Origin: Eudorina sp. 2006-703-Eu-15
Lineage: Eukaryota > Chlorophyta > Chlorophyceae > Chlamydomonadales > Volvocaceae
Direction: 5' to 3'
Assembly (NCBI GenBank): GCA_003117195.1
Contig: BDSI01000072.1
Span: 222,546 to 286,545 of the forward strand
DNA: 64,000 nucleotides
In this document: positions 60,593 through 64,000 of the stretch, one piece after another
How the letters are laid out: every line of letters starts with the position of its first letter
How positions within the stretch are numbered: the first letter of the stretch is position 1
Made by a program: the position numbers and the translations under genes
Notes under the pieces: model-generated
Seen by the model: only the letters and a program-made list of their open reading frames with translations
The model's database searches: none
What the model was told of the DNA's origin: nothing

Positions 60593-60625
60593 GTCGGGAC
60601 TAAGGGTCCACCTTAAAACGGCCAC
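60593..60625 (+). repeat. GGGTCCACCTT-family repeat terminus, copy 2
   Basis: Second copy of the 22-bp core, 896 bp from the first in direct orientation, followed by AAAACGGCCAC. Confidence 0.7.
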
Positions 60626-60642
60626 GTCGACCCGCGTCGACA

Positions 60643-60675
60643 TGGAGGTACAGCCAATGATAGGCTGTACCTCCA
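60643..60675. repeat. perfect 13-bp inverted repeat (hairpin)
   Basis: TGGAGGTACAGCC and its exact reverse complement are separated by 7 bp. It could fold as a stem-loop or mark a small palindromic element end. It lies 18 bp after the repeat terminus that ends near 60,625. Confidence 0.85.
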
Positions 60676-61228
60676 ATCATTCGTTCTTCACGTTGGTACA
60701 GGATCTGGGAACACGCCGATTACGTGTAGGCTCACGTCTGCAAGACGGTGTAATTTGTTGACCGGTGGTTGTTCAGGTCTGTTCAGGTCGTTTTCCACTC
60801 AACGAAGCAACTGGATGGCAAGTCTCCTGTCCAAAAGGTTTCGGCGAGACTGTATGCCTTTGCATGTTGAATATTGTTGAGGAATTTTTATCTGCCGGCA
60901 TGCTGGTTACTTCGCATTCACGACTCACTGACTCACGCTTGCACGACTCCCAAGACCTCAACTTCTTCGCAACATGAAAGTTGGTCTACAAACCTTCAAA
61001 ACTTCTAATACATTATCCTTTTCCTGTATCATATTTCCCAAAATACGTTTTAGGATTGCAAAGTTTTTGTTGTTGTACAGTCTCTGATACTGACACTGCG
61101 CTCTGTCCGTGTGCAGTATTTATTCGCATTCGGAAAGAAAATTTACATATTAGGATTCAAGTAAAGTAAGAATGGATTGTAGACCTTAATTTGCCAAGGG
61201 GAAGCTGTCCCGAGGCACACAGTCAGAA

Positions 61229-63976
<2,748 letters not shown>

Positions 63977-64000
63977 ACTGCGCTGCGTGCTGGACTCTTC

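Larger units (their letters stand above)
58963..61228. other. gene-poor region with repeat termini and a hairpin
   Basis: GC-rich, low-complexity sequence to about 59,400, then a LINE/SINE tail at 59,812, two copies of a short repeat terminus (59,697 and 60,593) and a 13-bp inverted repeat at 60,643-60,675. The kinase promoter should lie in the last few hundred bases. No gene was recognised. Confidence 0.45.

Overview
The window looks like nuclear DNA of a chlamydomonadalean (volvocine-type) green alga. The genes are split by short GT-AG introns, the polyadenylation signals are TGTAA, and there is a plastid-lumen DUF4399 protein and a phytyl ester synthase. The coding sequence is rich in Ala/Gly/Pro/Gln linkers, and retrotransposon debris includes a Dualen/RandI-type LINE (RNase H plus restriction-like endonuclease). 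For the well-recognised genes I rebuilt exon chains by hand: every proposed junction is GT-AG and keeps the reading frame, but none has been tested against transcripts.

Layout. 1-1,422: a broken piece of a giant-virus (NCLDV) family B DNA polymerase. 2,726-3,498: an unrecognised two-exon coiled-coil gene. 4,290-10,793: a nest of decayed non-LTR retrotransposon fragments on the minus strand. 11,621-14,780: D-3-phosphoglycerate dehydrogenase (minus). 16,450-22,639: a 13-exon phytyl ester synthase-like esterase/acyltransferase (minus). 23,498-25,533: a mitochondrial-carrier-family transporter (minus). 26,522-28,747: protein farnesyl/geranylgeranyltransferase alpha subunit (plus). 28,894-29,872: DUF4399 lumenal protein (plus). 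30,608-31,717: a five-exon, 78-residue zinc-binding 4F5/At2g23090-like protein (plus). 32,515-35,476: a six-exon U-box E3 ligase (minus). 36,426-37,784: a J-domain protein (plus). 37,977-38,227: a (GAAT)n microsatellite joined to a LINE 3' tail. 40,618-55,948: a huge tandem array of a 129-bp unit. 56,100-58,161: a 5'-truncated LINE. 58,380-58,962: the last two exons of a phosphoglucomutase/phosphopentomutase-type gene (minus). 61,229-63,976: a MAP3K-epsilon-like kinase (plus).

The most unusual object is the 15.3-kb array of about 119 copies. Almost every copy carries a consensus 5' splice donor (GG|GTAAGT), a CTGAC branch-point-like element and a TTGCAG acceptor. The array therefore reads as about 119 tandem 38-nt mini-exons separated by 91-nt introns. 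The mini-exon has no stop in any frame when joined to itself, so a spliced transcript would encode a 38-residue repeat in whichever frame is used; unspliced, one frame on each strand also stays open with a 43-residue period. Higher-order blocks (2, 3, 11 and 23 units) and older-type units at both edges indicate growth by unequal exchange. A cluster of single-base deletions at 47.3-48.7 kb looks like poor consensus quality.

The host genes are unrelated housekeeping or plastid genes with no operon-like logic. Mobile elements and array expansion shape the spaces between them, and at least two families of short shared element termini recur across the window.
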